Assembly (NCBI GenBank): GCA_041191265.1
Contig: JBEEPE010000394.1
Coordinates: 1 to 7,908 of the forward strand
Direction of reading: 5' to 3'
Source: JBEEPE01 sp041191265
Lineage (GTDB): Bacteria; Verrucomicrobiota; Verrucomicrobiia; Chthoniobacterales; Chthoniobacteraceae
Length of the DNA: 7,908 nucleotides
The notes beneath the pieces are model-generated. The model was not told where the DNA came from. It made no database searches and worked only from the letters and a program-made list of their open reading frames with translations. A program made the translations under genes and the position numbers. Shown one piece after another: positions 1 through 5,903 of this stretch (positions within the stretch are counted from its first letter, which is position 1; each line of letters starts with the position of its first letter).

Positions 1-702
1 CACTTCGGCCACCAGTCCAAGCGCTGGAACCCCAAGATGAAACCGTTCATCTTCGAGAAGCGCAACTCAATCCACATCATCAACTTGGGCGAAACCGTCC
101 GCCAACTCGGCGCCGCAACGGAGTTCCTCACCAATCTCGCCGCCAAAGGTGAAAAAATCCTCTTCGTAGGTTGCAAAAAGCAGGCTCAAGAAGCCGTCAA
201 GGAAGCCGCAACCGCCTGCGGCCAGTTCTACGTCAACCAGCGCTGGCTCGGTGGCACGCTGACCAACATCAAAACCATCCGCAAGAGCGTCGCCCGCCTG
301 CACTACATCGAGAACATCGAGAAGCAGCCGGAATACTCCAAGATGGGTAAACAAGAACTTTCCGCCCTCCGCCGCGAAGGAGAAAAACTCCGCCGCAACC
401 TCGAAGGCGTCCGCGCCATGGAAAAACTCCCCGGCGCCATCATCATCATCGACACCGCCCGCGAAGGCATCGCCGTCGCCGAAGCGCGCCGCTTGAAAAT
501 CCCAACGGTCGCAGTGGTCGACACAAACTCAGACCCAACCCTCGTGGACTATCCGGTCGCAGCCAACGATGACGCAATCCGCGCCATTCGCATCATCCTC
601 CAGAAACTCGTGGACGCCATCGTCGCAGGCCGCGGAGGATCTGCCGCTCCCGTCAGCGCTCCGGCAACCGCCGCTTCTGACCTGAGCGCGGTCAGCGAGT
701 AG
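1..702 (+). CDS. rpsB: 30S ribosomal protein S2 (5' end missing)
   Basis: Ribosomal protein S2, a small-subunit protein that binds near the head-body junction of the 30S particle and is needed for S1 attachment. The reading frame is open from base 1, and the first residues (HFGHQSKRWNPKMKPFIF) match the family's conserved N-terminal block. About 14-15 residues therefore lie outside the window, and the ATG at 37 is internal. Further hallmarks are HIINL, ILFVGCKKQA, RWLGGTLTN, LPGAIIIIDT, VDTNSDP and NDDAIRAIR. The 233 visible residues plus the missing start give about 247, close to the usual 240-250. The C-terminus ends in an Ala/Ser-rich tail with no obvious motif. It is followed after 164 bases by tsf, the classic bacterial pairing. 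Identification is secure; only the start is unseen. Confidence 0.97.
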   Translation, partial: HFGHQSKRWNPKMKPFIFEKRNSIHIINLGETVRQLGAATEFLTNLAAKGEKILFVGCKKQAQEAVKEAATACGQFYVNQRWLGGTLTNIKTIRKSVARLHYIENIEKQPEYSKMGKQELSALRREGEKLRRNLEGVRAMEKLPGAIIIIDTAREGIAVAEARRLKIPTVAVVDTNSDPTLVDYPVAANDDAIRAIRIILQKLVDAIVAGRGGSAAPVSAPATAASDLSAVSE

Positions 703-784
703 TTCTCAAACATCCCGACGACGCCGGATTCTCCAACCTGCGATTAACCCTGGAGACCCCGAGTCCCGGCGGGACGCAAAAAGG

Positions 785-811
785 AAAACCGGCCGAAAGG
801 CCGGTTTTTTT
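785..811 (+). terminator. Intrinsic terminator or attenuator between rpsB and tsf
   Basis: A perfect ten-pair hairpin, AAAACCGGCC (785-794) with GGCCGGTTTT (799-808), is capped by a GAAA tetraloop and merges into a seven-T run (805-811). The A-run on the 5' side means it could also act on minus-strand transcripts. A smaller hairpin lies just upstream: GTCCC (763-767) with GGGAC (771-775). Because rpsB and tsf are normally co-transcribed, this may act as a partial terminator setting the S2 to EF-Ts ratio, or tsf may have its own promoter. The structure is seen; the degree of termination is inferred. Confidence 0.85.
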
Positions 812-866
812 GTGCCCTCCCAAACCAACCCTCATCTTCCCTTAACCAACCTTCAAACCACACATT

Positions 867-1718
867 ATGAGCGAAGTCCAAATCGATCCCAAAGCCGTCA
901 AAGCCCTCCGCGACAAAACCAACGCAGGCATGATGGAATGCAAAGCCGCCCTCGTCGAAGCACAGGGTAACCTCGAAGCCGCCGTCGATATCCTCCGGAA
1001 AAAAGGCGCAGCCAATGCCGCCAAAAAAGCCGATCGCGAAACCCGTGAAGGCGTCGTCGCATTCGCACTCTCCGCAGACCAAACCGCAGCTTCCCTCGTC
1101 GAAGTAAACTGCGAAACAGACTTCGTCGCACGCAACGAAGACTTCCGCGGATTCTGTGATCGGTTGGCCAAAACCGTCCTCGACAACCCAACCGCTGACC
1201 TCGAACCGCTCCGTCAGGAAACCATCACCAAAACCGGCGAAAACGTCACCATCCGTCGCCACGAGCGCATCCAAGTCTCAGGCTCAGGCCAAGTTGCCGC
1301 GTACATCCACCAAGGATCAAAACTCGGCGTTCTCGTTGAAGTCGGGGCCAGCAAAGCCGAAACCCTGACTAACCCCGCATTCACTGAGCTCGTGCGCTCG
1401 CTCACACTCCAAATCGCCGCAATGAGCCCGCTCTACGTTCGGAGCAGTGACGTCCCAGCCGACGTCCTCGAACGCGAACGCCAAGTCCAGAGCGAAAGCA
1501 AAGACGTGCAAGGCAAACCCGCCAACATCGTCGAAAATATCGTGAAAGGAAAACTCAACGCCTTCTACAAGCAAATCTGCTTGCTCGATCAGGAAAACTT
1601 CCAAAACAACAAACAATCCATCGCCCAACTCCTCGCAGAAACGTCCAAGGCGCTCGGTGACGAACTCTCCGTCCGCCGCTTCCTGCGCTTCATGGTCGGC
1701 GATTCAGCTGCCTCCTAA
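867..1718 (+). CDS. tsf: Translation elongation factor Ts
   Basis: EF-Ts, the cytoplasmic guanine nucleotide exchange factor that displaces GDP from EF-Tu so that it can reload with GTP. The N-terminal UBA-like domain spans about residues 8-55 and carries the family signature (ALRDKTNAGMMECKAAL, then GNLEAAVDILRKKG). The EF-Tu-contacting motif TDFVARNEDF is at 84-93, followed by a core with GENVTIRRHERI, a YIHQGSKLGVLVEV strand and a C-terminal RRFLRFMVG segment. The length of 283 residues equals that of the E. coli protein. The ATG at 867 places the UBA domain correctly, but no Shine-Dalgarno site precedes it. The leader is an A/C-rich, probably unstructured tract in which AACCAACC occurs twice (823-830 and 844-851), 21 bases apart. 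It is preceded by the rpsB-tsf terminator and followed by another. Confidence 0.98.
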   Translation: MSEVQIDPKAVKALRDKTNAGMMECKAALVEAQGNLEAAVDILRKKGAANAAKKADRETREGVVAFALSADQTAASLVEVNCETDFVARNEDFRGFCDRLAKTVLDNPTADLEPLRQETITKTGENVTIRRHERIQVSGSGQVAAYIHQGSKLGVLVEVGASKAETLTNPAFTELVRSLTLQIAAMSPLYVRSSDVPADVLERERQVQSESKDVQGKPANIVENIVKGKLNAFYKQICLLDQENFQNNKQSIAQLLAETSKALGDELSVRRFLRFMVGDSAAS

Positions 1719-1737
1719 TCCGTTCGGAATAACCCTT

Positions 1738-1775
1738 GAAGACCGTCCGGACCCGTCCGGACGGTCTTTCTTTTT
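1738..1775 (+). terminator. Intrinsic terminator after tsf
   Basis: Bases 1740-1750 (AGACCGTCCGG) pair perfectly with 1757-1767 (CCGGACGGTCT) around a six-base loop. The stem extends by an A-T and a G-T pair at its base (1738-1739 with 1768-1769) and is followed by a T-run interrupted by a single C (1767-1775). It begins 20 bases after the tsf stop and ends the rpsB-tsf unit, separating it from the transporter gene downstream. Confidence 0.93.
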
Positions 1776-1781
1776 CCCCTC

Positions 1782-1786
1782 AGGAG
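1782..1786 (+). promoter_or_regulatory. Shine-Dalgarno site that fixes the transporter start
   Basis: AGGAG lies five bases upstream of the ATG at 1792. The same frame stays open upstream to an ATG at 1657 inside tsf. That longer reading would run through the tsf terminator hairpin and lacks a hydrophobic or conserved N-terminus, so the ribosome binding site selects 1792. Confidence 0.85.
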
Positions 1787-1791
1787 CACTC

Positions 1792-2688
1792 ATGCGATCG
1801 CCTCTCGCCACCATCCTTCCCCTCTGCTCCGCCTTCGGCTACACCTTCGCCGCCCTCATGGTCAAACGCGCCTCCGCAGGGACGCGTTCTCCTTGGCGAA
1901 CCGCCTTCATCATCAACCTCTGCATGGGGCTCCTCTTCCAACCCTGGCTCCTTCTCGGAGGTAACGCCTTCGAGTGGAAACATCTCTTCCACGCCTCCCT
2001 CGCAGGTGCGGCCTTCTTTATCGGACAAATCTTCACCTTCATCGCCCTCAGCCGCGGCGACGTCTCCCTCACCACCCCCGTCCTCGGCACCAAAGTGCTC
2101 TTCGTCGCCCTCTTCGCCTTTCTGTTCTCCGGAGAAGATCTCACGCCGCGCATGCTCGCTGCCACCGGCCTCACCGCACTCGCCATGATTCTCCTCGGCG
2201 CCGAAGGAAAAGCCGACCGCAGCCGCGTCATCCCTAGCCTCCTCTTCGGATTTCTCGCCGCAGTCGCCTACGCCGGCACCGATATCATCCAGCAAATCTG
2301 GGTCGCCGAATGGGGCTTCGGCTACTTCGCCCCAGCCATGTTCGCCACCATCGCTCTCCTCTCACTCACCTTCATCCCCCTCTTCGAAGCTCCCCTCTCC
2401 CAACTCCCCGCTCCCAACGCCAAATGGGCCGCCGCCGCCGGTTGCACCCTCGCCCTCCAAGCCACCGGAATCGCCACCAGCATCGCTTTCTTCCACGAAG
2501 TCACCACCACCAACATCCTCTACAACACCCGCGGTATCTGGAGCATCATCGTCGTCTGGTCCGTCGGTCACTGGTTCGGCAACAAAGAACGCCAACTCGG
2601 CCGCCGCATCATGCTCCAACGCCTCGCCGGCGCCCTCCTCCTCCTCGCCGCCCTCGCCCTCGCCCTCACCGGCCCCGCTCCACGCTAA
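1792..2688 (+). CDS. EamA/DMT-family ten-helix transporter
   Basis: An inner-membrane protein of 298 residues with the shape of the drug/metabolite transporter (EamA) superfamily: two homologous halves of five helices each, usually about 300 residues. Predicted helices by eye are at about 5-25, 37-57, 66-86, 92-113, 120-137, 146-167, 177-197, 211-235, 239-262 and 274-294. Short charged linkers (for example AEGKADRSR at 137-145) join the two halves. Conserved-looking pieces include FIALSRGDVSLTTPVLGTK at the helix 3/4 junction and the GIWSIIVVW stretch in helix 9. The substrate cannot be told from sequence; family members export amino acids, metabolites or drugs. The gene follows the tsf terminator, so it probably has its own promoter, though none is clear in the short gap. 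Codons end overwhelmingly in C, reflecting the plus-strand skew. Family assignment is fairly sure, function is not. Confidence 0.83.
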   Translation: MRSPLATILPLCSAFGYTFAALMVKRASAGTRSPWRTAFIINLCMGLLFQPWLLLGGNAFEWKHLFHASLAGAAFFIGQIFTFIALSRGDVSLTTPVLGTKVLFVALFAFLFSGEDLTPRMLAATGLTALAMILLGAEGKADRSRVIPSLLFGFLAAVAYAGTDIIQQIWVAEWGFGYFAPAMFATIALLSLTFIPLFEAPLSQLPAPNAKWAAAAGCTLALQATGIATSIAFFHEVTTTNILYNTRGIWSIIVVWSVGHWFGNKERQLGRRIMLQRLAGALLLLAALALALTGPAPR

Positions 2689-2715
2689 CTTCCCAGAGAA
2701 GCGCGCCACCCACCC

Positions 2716-3663
2716 TCACGCCCGCGGATGCGCGTCATCGTAGGCCGTCCGCAACCGTTCCACACTCACGTGCGTGTAAATCTGCGTCGTCGACAAACTC
2801 GCGTGCCCCAATAACGACTGCACACTCCGCAAATCCGCCCCGTTATCCAAAAGGTGCGTCGCAAACGAATGCCGAAGCTTGTGCGCGCTAATGTGCAGCG
2901 GGATATCCGTCATCCCAATGTACTTCTGAATCATCCTCCACACCGCCGAAGCTCCCAATCGCTTCCGCGAACCATTAATAAACAGCGGACCCGCCTGTAC
3001 CCCAGCCGCACTCCGATACCTCTGCATCGCCTCCATCGCCGGAACCCCCACCGGCACCACCCGCTCCTTACCCCCCTTCCCCAAAACCCGCACCGTCTCC
3101 GTCACAACATCCACATCCGCAACATCCACCCCCAACAACTCCGAAAGCCGTAACCCGCTCGAATAAAACAACTCCAAAATCGCCGCATCCCTCAACGCTC
3201 CCCACACCGGCCCCCGCCTCGCTCTCTGCCCCGTAGCCCGCAACGGTGCCGATAATAAATCGTCAACCTGACGCGTATTTAATACCACCGGAAGCGGACG
3301 CCTCACCTTCGGCAACTGCACCTGCTTCAACGGATTATCCACTAACCCGTGCCGGTCCGCCAGATACCGATAAAACGTTCGCAAAGCCGCAAAATGCAGC
3401 CGCACCGTCGCCTTCCCACGCCCCTCTTTCTGCAACGCAAACAGGTACAACCGAAAGACATCTGCAGAAAGCGCGCTCCACTCCCAAGACCCCGTACGCC
3501 ACCTCCGCAACGATTCCAACGCATGCCGATAGTTAATCAACGTGCGAGGCGACACCCGCCGCTCATTCTCAAGGAACGCCAAAAACGCCTCACCCACCGC
3601 ATCCAAAACGGTCCCCCCACCCCCTAGCGCTTCTCCCGACGGTCCCGCCATGCGTTCGTTCAC
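2716..3663 (-). CDS. xerC: XerC-type tyrosine site-specific recombinase
   Basis: A tyrosine recombinase of the Xer class. XerC and XerD cooperate at dif to resolve chromosome dimers at division. The N-terminal SAM-like core-binding domain covers about 20-112 (FLAFLENERRVSPRTLINYR). The catalytic domain follows, with R172 (SSGLRLSEL), a beta-hairpin lysine in GKGGKER (K196 or K199), H261 and R264 (HKLRHSF), H287 (LLGHASL) and the nucleophile Y296 (TTQIYTHV), so the catalytic set is complete. The C-terminus, ending AHPRA, resembles XerC more than XerD, but single-sequence reading cannot exclude a XerD role. At 315 residues it is slightly longer than the usual 295-305, with extra basic residues around 141-156 before the first catalytic block. 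The start is GTG at 3663; an in-frame ATG at 3651 is the alternative. It is the last gene of the minus-strand run. Confidence 0.92.
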   Translation of the reverse strand: MNERMAGPSGEALGGGGTVLDAVGEAFLAFLENERRVSPRTLINYRHALESLRRWRTGSWEWSALSADVFRLYLFALQKEGRGKATVRLHFAALRTFYRYLADRHGLVDNPLKQVQLPKVRRPLPVVLNTRQVDDLLSAPLRATGQRARRGPVWGALRDAAILELFYSSGLRLSELLGVDVADVDVVTETVRVLGKGGKERVVPVGVPAMEAMQRYRSAAGVQAGPLFINGSRKRLGASAVWRMIQKYIGMTDIPLHISAHKLRHSFATHLLDNGADLRSVQSLLGHASLSTTQIYTHVSVERLRTAYDDAHPRA

Positions 3664-3664
3664 G

Positions 3665-3671
3665 CCTCCCT
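3665..3671 (-). promoter_or_regulatory. Shine-Dalgarno site overlapping a stop codon, upstream of xerC
   Basis: On the minus strand AGGGAGG (3671 to 3665) overlaps the TAG stop (3672-3670) of the preceding gene. It sits one base from the GTG at 3663 and 13 bases from the ATG at 3651. One spacing is short and the other long, so the xerC start is not settled. The overlap argues for translational coupling of the two genes. Confidence 0.6.
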
Positions 3672-4299
3672 AACTCGCCTCGCCAAACCGAAGCCGAGAG
3701 GGAAGCAACGCCTCCGGTAATACCGCAACAGCACCTCCCCGCCACACCGGCTCGTGATACATCACGCCACCCGACTCGCCACCACCCGACTGCGCCCCCA
3801 CCGGAACCCGCCGATCCGCTCCCGAATAAAACAACACCGGTCGCGAAGATTCCTCGCCGCGCGCCGACGATAAACCGACGGAAAAAGCGCCTGACGCCAA
3901 CAAAGGAAGCGCAAGTCCCGAAACCCGTTGCTCGAGAATCGCCCGATACGTCACCCCTGGCTCACACCGCAAAACCCGCCACCCAGGAACGTCGCCCGCA
4001 ATCCGCACCACAAACTCCGCCGCCGCCGCACCGCCCGCTTCGTCCACCACGCTCAACGCAAGATCCGGACTCGCATTCAACCACTGCAACGCCGCCGCAC
4101 CATCCTCGCACACAAGGATTACGCGAACCCCCGAACCATCCACTTCCACCACCAACTCCGCTTCATCCACATCAAACGACACCCCCTCCGATGCAACGAC
4201 CCCGCCAGACCGAATCTCCGCCGCACCGCCTCCCAAAACCTCCGGACGCTCAGGTTGCATCACCGGCTCATCAGACAACTTGATTCGATGTAATGTCAT
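3670..4299 (-). CDS. Hypothetical protein, 209 residues, upstream of xerC
   Basis: I do not recognise this protein. It has no signal peptide and no long hydrophobic helix, so it is probably cytoplasmic. Residues about 40-65 and 92-112 look like short amphipathic beta-strands (VSFDVDEAELVVEV, EFVVRIAGDVPGWRVL). Residues 115-140 are more helical, and the tail from about 145 is Gly/Ser/Arg-rich and likely flexible (AQSGGGESGGV at 169-179). No catalytic motif is visible. The reading is supported by tight packing, since its stop lies six bases from the xerC start and carries the xerC ribosome binding site, and by G/T-ending codons matching its minus-strand neighbours. The ATG at 4299 has only a weak AGAAG upstream; an in-frame ATG at codon 14 is an alternative. 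It may assist recombination or be lineage-specific; neither can be shown here. Confidence 0.7.
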   Translation of the reverse strand: MTLHRIKLSDEPVMQPERPEVLGGGAAEIRSGGVVASEGVSFDVDEAELVVEVDGSGVRVILVCEDGAAALQWLNASPDLALSVVDEAGGAAAAEFVVRIAGDVPGWRVLRCEPGVTYRAILEQRVSGLALPLLASGAFSVGLSSARGEESSRPVLFYSGADRRVPVGAQSGGGESGGVMYHEPVWRGGAVAVLPEALLPSRLRFGEAS

Positions 4300-4312
4300 A
4301 TCGCTTCTAGGT

Positions 4313-4333
4313 TTCTCAGTTCTCAGCTCTCAG
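4313..4333. repeat. Three tandem copies of a seven-base unit
   Basis: On the plus strand TTCTCAG, TTCTCAG and CTCTCAG follow one another exactly (4313-4319, 4320-4326, 4327-4333). On the minus strand this reads as CTGAGAR units, in the 58-base gap between hinT and the 209-residue gene, ending 13 bases before that gene's start. Short heptamer arrays are known in other bacteria, for example the STRR repeats of cyanobacteria. Here it could be a slippage product or a leader element; no function can be read. Confidence 0.8.
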
Positions 4334-4357
4334 AAATAACCGCAAATCAACCCTCCA

Positions 4358-4696
4358 CTAGCCCGGCGGCCACGCCAACGCCCGCCCTCCCAGCACGTGC
4401 ACATGCAAATGCGGCACCGTCTCCCCACCGTCCCGCCCATGGTTAATCACCACCCGAAACCCCGTCCCCTCAATCCCCGTCAATCGCGCCACCTCACCCG
4501 CAGCCAACAGCAACGAACCCAACACCGCTTCGTCCGAAGCCACCGCCTCACCCACTCGCGGAATCACCCGCTTCGGAACCACCAGCACATGCACCGGCGC
4601 CTGTGGACTAATGTCGTGAAACGCAATCCAGCGTTCCGACTCCGCCACAATTCGAGCGGGAATCTCCCGGGCAGTTATCTTTTCAAAAATCGTCAT
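4358..4696 (-). CDS. hinT: HIT-family purine nucleoside phosphoramidase (HinT/HINT1 type)
   Basis: A histidine-triad protein of 112 residues in the HINT branch. These are cytoplasmic homodimers that hydrolyse P-N bonds of adenosine phosphoramidates and acyl-adenylates. The triad is H96-x-H98-x-H100 in VPHLHVHVLGG, with H98 the expected nucleophile by alignment to human HINT1 H112. The second conserved block, AFHDISPQAPVHVLVVPK (25-42), supplies H27, equivalent to HINT1 H51. FRVVINHGRDGGETVPH (80-96) and the terminal WPPG are also textbook HINT1-like. An upstream in-frame TTG (4720) would add eight residues, but a strong GGGAGG five bases before the ATG at 4696 selects the shorter protein, which then begins MTIFEKI like other family members. 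It lies 20 bases after the stop of the 188-residue gene, within the nrdR-led run. Confidence 0.93.
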   Translation of the reverse strand: MTIFEKITAREIPARIVAESERWIAFHDISPQAPVHVLVVPKRVIPRVGEAVASDEAVLGSLLLAAGEVARLTGIEGTGFRVVINHGRDGGETVPHLHVHVLGGRALAWPPG

Positions 4697-4701
4697 ATCG
4701 T

Positions 4702-4707
4702 CCTCCC
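4702..4707 (-). promoter_or_regulatory. Shine-Dalgarno site that fixes the hinT start
   Basis: GGGAGG on the minus strand lies five bases upstream of the ATG at 4696. This is ideal spacing and favours that start over the in-frame TTG at 4720, which would place this site inside the coding region. Confidence 0.85.
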
Positions 4708-4716
4708 GATCACGTC

Positions 4717-5283
4717 TCAAAGAATCGCAAACACAACGTCCGAAGCCGTCGCACCAACCACCGCACGAAGATGATCCACCACTTCCGCCATCAACTCAGC
4801 ACACCGCGGCCCCCAGTGCCGATGCCCCGTCATCGCCTTAACGCACTCGCGCAAATCCTCCAAAACCAACCGCTTCACAACCCCAGCCGCAAGAACCTTG
4901 CGCAACCGCTCCGCACTCACCGCAAAAAAGTGCATCTCAAAGCACACCCCCGTCGCCGGTAAAAAATCCATCAACGATACCCTCAACTCCAACCCATCCC
5001 TCAAAAACTGATGCGCCACCTCACCATAACCCAACCCTTCCAACACGGACCGCACCGTCTCACAAAACCGCTCCATCCCCAGCGGTGCCTCACTCCCGCG
5101 CGCTTCCAAAAACGTCGTCACACTCCGCGCAATGTGCTCCGCAGGCCACCACTCCTCCTCCAACCCAGCAAATCCCGCCGCACGCCGCAAGGCCTCAGCC
5201 AACCAATCCCGATCCAAAATCACCGTCCCCATCTCACACACCCGAATCACCGCCGGCACCGGACTCGTCGCTGAAAGTCTCAT
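4717..5283 (-). CDS. Hypothetical protein after nrdR with a possible ATP-cone-like domain
   Basis: A 188-residue protein of unknown function with no signal peptide or membrane helix. By eye, residues about 12-98 follow the spacing of the NrdR/ribonucleotide-reductase ATP-cone: an IRV strand, then LDRDWLAEALRRAA in the place of NrdR's FDRGKVLGGMLKAC, then IARSVTTFL, and VRSVLEGLGYGEVAHQFL in the place of VMEHLHALDGVAYVRYASVY. The usual KKDG-type loop is not preserved. The second half (100-188) holds helical stretches with cysteines and histidines (C114, H118, H154, H156, C161) but no clear metal-site spacing. The start is ATG at 5283, three bases after the nrdR stop, implying translational coupling. 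A later ATG at 5232 would remove the first ATP-cone-like strand, so the longer form is preferred. The domain call is an inference. Confidence 0.75.
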   Translation of the reverse strand: MRLSATSPVPAVIRVCEMGTVILDRDWLAEALRRAAGFAGLEEEWWPAEHIARSVTTFLEARGSEAPLGMERFCETVRSVLEGLGYGEVAHQFLRDGLELRVSLMDFLPATGVCFEMHFFAVSAERLRKVLAAGVVKRLVLEDLRECVKAMTGHRHWGPRCAELMAEVVDHLRAVVGATASDVVFAIL

Positions 5284-5286
5284 CGC

Positions 5287-5775
5287 TTAACGAAAAAGCT
5301 CCGGTTGCTGCGCACTCCGCTTCGCCCGCCGCCCAAAGGACTGAATCTCGTCAATAAACTCCCCAACATCCTGAAACCGCCGGTACACACTCGCATACCG
5401 AACGTAAGCAACCCCATCCAACGCATGCAGATGCTCCATCACTTTCGCCCCCACCACCTGCGTCGGCACGTCACGGTCAAAATGATTCGCCAACTCCTGA
5501 TAAATCTCCTCCACCGCCACCTCCAACACCTGAGCCGGAACCGGCCGCTTCTCGCAGGCCTTTAACATCCCGCCCAGCACCTTCCCCCGATCAAAAGGCT
5601 CGCTGCTCCCGTCCTTCTTCACCACCCGCAACTCCACCTGCTCAATCACCTCGTACGTGGTGTATCGAAAACCACACCCCTCACACTCGCGCCGACGACG
5701 AATCGATTTCCCGTCCTTCGCCAACCGGGAATCAATCACTTTATCCTCAAGAGCACCACATTTGAGACAATACAT
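5287..5775 (-). CDS. nrdR: Transcriptional repressor NrdR
   Basis: NrdR, the ATP/dATP-sensing repressor of ribonucleotide reductase operons. The 162 residues match the family's usual 150-160. An N-terminal zinc ribbon uses C3, C6, C31 and C34, with the characteristic VIDSR (13-17), IRRRREC and FRYTTYE segments. An ATP-cone follows at about residues 48-138 (VVKKDGSSEPFDRGKV, ACEKRP, LDGVAYVRYASVYRRF), ending in the F.DV.EFIDEI segment. The first knuckle reads CLKC rather than the common CPxC, a mild departure that keeps both ligands. The ATG at 5775 begins MYCLKC, exactly at the family's expected start, although no Shine-Dalgarno site precedes it. It heads the run nrdR, unknown, hinT, unknown, xerC. 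No ribonucleotide reductase gene is in this window, so its main targets lie elsewhere. A candidate operator precedes it. Confidence 0.97.
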   Translation of the reverse strand: MYCLKCGALEDKVIDSRLAKDGKSIRRRRECEGCGFRYTTYEVIEQVELRVVKKDGSSEPFDRGKVLGGMLKACEKRPVPAQVLEVAVEEIYQELANHFDRDVPTQVVGAKVMEHLHALDGVAYVRYASVYRRFQDVGEFIDEIQSFGRRAKRSAQQPELFR

Positions 5776-5811
5776 GGGATAGTGGCTTGGGCCGCGTACG
5801 GAAGAACCCTA

Positions 5812-5827
5812 CCACAACATATAGGGG
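5812..5827 (-). promoter_or_regulatory. Candidate NrdR box upstream of nrdR
   Basis: Read on the minus strand, CCCCTATATGTTGTGG agrees with the published NrdR-box consensus acaCwAtATaTwGtgt at 12 of 16 positions, and at 9 of the 10 core positions (CwAtATaTwG). It lies 36-51 bases upstream of the nrdR ATG and contains TATATG, which could serve as a -10 element, a sensible place for repression. NrdR boxes usually come in pairs; I see no convincing partner one or two helical turns away. A 5-pair inverted repeat (CCCTA 5807-5811 with TAGGG 5822-5826) overlaps it. Confidence 0.45.
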
Positions 5828-5903
5828 TGTCCATTTCGGACTGACCCCAAAACGGCCCAGCGAGCAACGCGCACACACACACGGCCCGCACGATCACGAA
5901 ACC

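Noticed and set aside
744..1274. A 176-codon minus-strand open frame opposite tsf
   Set aside because: It is fully explained as the antisense shadow of tsf and would read through the rpsB-tsf terminator.
1657..1791. A 45-codon N-terminal extension of the transporter beginning inside tsf
   Set aside because: It would translate through the tsf terminator hairpin, and a good AGGAG site directs initiation at 1792.
2310..2891. A 193-codon plus-strand open frame overlapping the transporter and xerC ends
   Set aside because: The product is almost entirely Arg/Pro/His/Ser, typical of an out-of-frame reading of C-rich DNA. Both strands already carry convincing genes.
3928..4293. A 121-codon plus-strand open frame opposite the 209-residue gene, considered as the true gene in place of it
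   Set aside because: Its product is an Arg/His/Pro-rich low-complexity sequence. The minus-strand frame has normal protein composition, skew-consistent codons and operon packing.
4697..4720. A TTG start adding eight residues to HinT
   Set aside because: The GGGAGG five bases before the ATG at 4696 and the family's usual N-terminus favour the shorter protein.
5872..5882. A short CA dinucleotide run between DUF2490 and nrdR
   Set aside because: Only about five units; too short to treat as a phase-variable or structural element, and no adjacent feature depends on it.
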